From Pseudolabrys sp. (GTDB lineage Bacteria; Pseudomonadota; Alphaproteobacteria; Rhizobiales; Xanthobacteraceae), in NCBI GenBank assembly GCA_017849615.1, contig JAFIGS010000026.1:1-32647 (forward strand): a DNA stretch of 32,647 nt. Reading direction: 5' to 3'. Under the pieces are notes generated by a model. It was not told the DNA's origin. It was given only the letters and a program-made list of their open reading frames with translations, and searched no databases. Positions 31,763 to 32,647 of the stretch are shown in pieces (position 1 is the stretch's first letter; each line of letters opens with the position of its first letter). A program made the position numbers and the translations under genes.

Positions 31763-32077
31763 ATGTCGAAGAAAATCCGCAAGGTTTCGCATCCGCGGCG
31801 CAAGACCACAAAACGCTGGTCGCAGCGCGTCACCAACCGGAGCGATGCGCTGACGCTCGAGGAGGGCGTGTTCACGAAGGCGACGCCGCGCCAGATCGCA
31901 TTGTCGCTGAAGCGCTCCGCCGATCGCAGCAAGCGGCGCAAGGCCGATCCCTATCGCTCGGCGATGTCGATGCTGACCTTCTACATCAACCGCGCGGGCA
32001 AGGGCCTGTCGAAGAGCCGCAAGCAGAAGCTCGAGCAGGCCAAGGACGCGCTGCGCGCGGTGTATGGGAAGGGGTGA
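31763..32077 (+). CDS. DUF3175 protein, likely stress-induced
   Basis: 104-aa basic protein of the DUF3175 family: RWSQRVTNRSDALTLEEGVFTKATPRQIALSLKRSADRSKRRKADPYRSAMSMLTFYINRAGKGL is nearly the full family core. Lys/Arg content suggests nucleic-acid contact, but no function is known to me. A GGAG site lies 7 nt before the ATG. The EcfG promoter upstream suggests control by the PhyR-NepR-EcfG cascade. Confidence 0.93.
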   Translation: MSKKIRKVSHPRRKTTKRWSQRVTNRSDALTLEEGVFTKATPRQIALSLKRSADRSKRRKADPYRSAMSMLTFYINRAGKGLSKSRKQKLEQAKDALRAVYGKG

Positions 32078-32139
32078 GGGAAGCAACCGTCGAACTCAGT
32101 TTGCAAGGTGGGTCGAGCAACGCGAAGACTCGCTAGTCT

Positions 32140-32243
32140 CGTCATTCCGGGGCGCGGGCTTAAGCCCGCGAGCCCGGAATCCATATCCCCTGTGCTGCGG
32201 CGTATGGATTCCGGGTCCGCCCTTCGGGCGTCCCGGAATGACG
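32140..32243. repeat. Palindromic intergenic repeat, CATTCCGG type, copy 3
   Basis: Starts CGTCATTCCGGGG at 32140 and ends CCCGGAATGACG at 32243, with the inner CCCGGAATCCAT / ATGGATTCCGGG ends. Inner hairpins GGGCTTAAGCCC and CCGCCCTTCGGGCG differ from copies 1 and 2. Confidence 0.9.
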
Positions 32244-32320
32244 GACATGCGTCATCGCCCGCATTGTTTGGTCGGCCCCGGGCAGGCCGCAGTTCCAAGT
32301 CGCATTTCCAGCACCCCTTG

Positions 32321-32647
32321 AAGAACGAGGGCGCGCGGAACGCCGGGGCCCGAACAGCCCCGCAGCCTCGTGTGAGCGTGAGTTAGAATTCACACGAGTT
32401 AGTCACCACGGAAATGCCGAGCCTTTGGCGTTCCGCGCGCGGTGTTTGTGAGGTTTGCTCCGCGCCGTTTCCCGGTGGTCGCCGTTCGTCATCGTCCCGT
32501 TGACCGGCGCGACAACTCTCCACCGTGGAGGCCAGGCACTCGGCCGCGCCCATCTGACATGGGCTGACGGGCCTACCGGCCATCAGGGCCCCGGCACGCG
32601 GCTGGCGTGCTGGAAACCTGGCGCGGTTTGGACCGCCGGGAGGGGAA
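32321..32647. repeat. Hairpin-rich non-coding element, cut by window edge
   Basis: No credible gene. Nested perfect inverted repeats: 14-bp arms at 32331-32344 and 32427-32440 enclose 9-bp arms at 32367-32375 and 32390-32398. Then hairpins follow one after another: 32518-32530, 32548-32564, 32570-32591, 32594-32610 and 32614-32629. The opening CTTGAAGAACGAGGGCGCG looks like part of a high-copy intergenic element I associate with Bradyrhizobium-type genomes. The stretch 32244-32320 before it holds nothing I can name. Confidence 0.55.

Noticed and set aside
1-32647. CRISPR array, tRNA or rRNA genes, integrase or transposase
   Set aside because: No regularly spaced repeats with spacers, no cloverleaf or rRNA signature, and no recombinase motif seen on either strand.

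Overview
The window looks like part of an alphaproteobacterial chromosome, most likely Hyphomicrobiales (Bradyrhizobium/Rhodopseudomonas/Pseudolabrys neighbourhood). The basis is high GC with GC-rich third codon positions; the order serS-surE-pcm-nlpD, then yajC-secD-secF-Mth938-like-squalene-synthase-like-trmFO; small alphaproteobacterial families (DUF1127, DUF2842, DUF3175); and intergenic palindromes with CATTCCGG ends. I see no rRNA, tRNA, CRISPR array, insertion sequence or prophage. Nearly everything is ordinary core or soft-core chromosome.

Left part (1-5218): seryl-tRNA synthetase with an unusual in-frame loop insertion, the SurE nucleotidase, a convergent single-domain response regulator, the Pcm isoaspartyl repair methyltransferase and an NlpD-type LysM/LytM lipoprotein. 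The surE-pcm-nlpD order matches that of gammaproteobacteria, without rpoS. On the minus strand follow a TlpA-like thioredoxin and a DUF815 ATPase (5227-6772).

Middle (6896-13029): a good sigma-70-like promoter precedes yajC-secD-secF, the accessory module of the Sec translocon. Two genes follow whose mitochondrial homologues, NDUFAF3 and NDUFAF6, are complex I assembly factors. trmFO lies convergent to them. Two palindromic repeat elements sit in this part.

13065-24118: a secreted protein with a transglutaminase-like Cys-His-Asp pattern, a DUF1127 protein, an AT-rich intergenic region with an orphan terminator, a ModA-like/MFS/MaoC run, an MsrQ-like haem membrane protein without MsrP, an alpha/beta hydrolase, a flavodoxin-fold oxidoreductase, a sterol-desaturase-type hydroxylase, a small GNAT protein, a broken antitoxin-like gene, a GreA/B-like protein, a voltage-gated-type K+ channel with a zinc ribbon, a TRIC/UPF0126 channel and an ABC-type AAA ATPase.

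24129-32647: a small membrane protein, a second GNAT paralogue, DUF2842, ctaA (haem A synthase) overlapping an enoyl-CoA hydratase, a VanX-type dipeptidase, O-acetylhomoserine sulfhydrylase, a CoA-binding protein, a pyridoxamine-oxidase-like protein, a Cys-rich secreted peptide, an ECHDC3-type hydratase, and a DUF3175 gene behind a near-ideal EcfG (general stress) promoter. The window ends in a palindromic repeat and a non-coding stretch with many consecutive hairpins that is cut by the edge.

I do not see a clear new defence or biosynthetic system. The best leads are the right-edge structured element, the EcfG promoter of the DUF3175 gene, the SerRS insertion, the pseudoenzyme pair behind secDF, the transglutaminase-like secreted protein, the orphan terminator at 14114-14136, and a recurring -10-like box 5-7 nt before start codons that suggests leaderless mRNAs.
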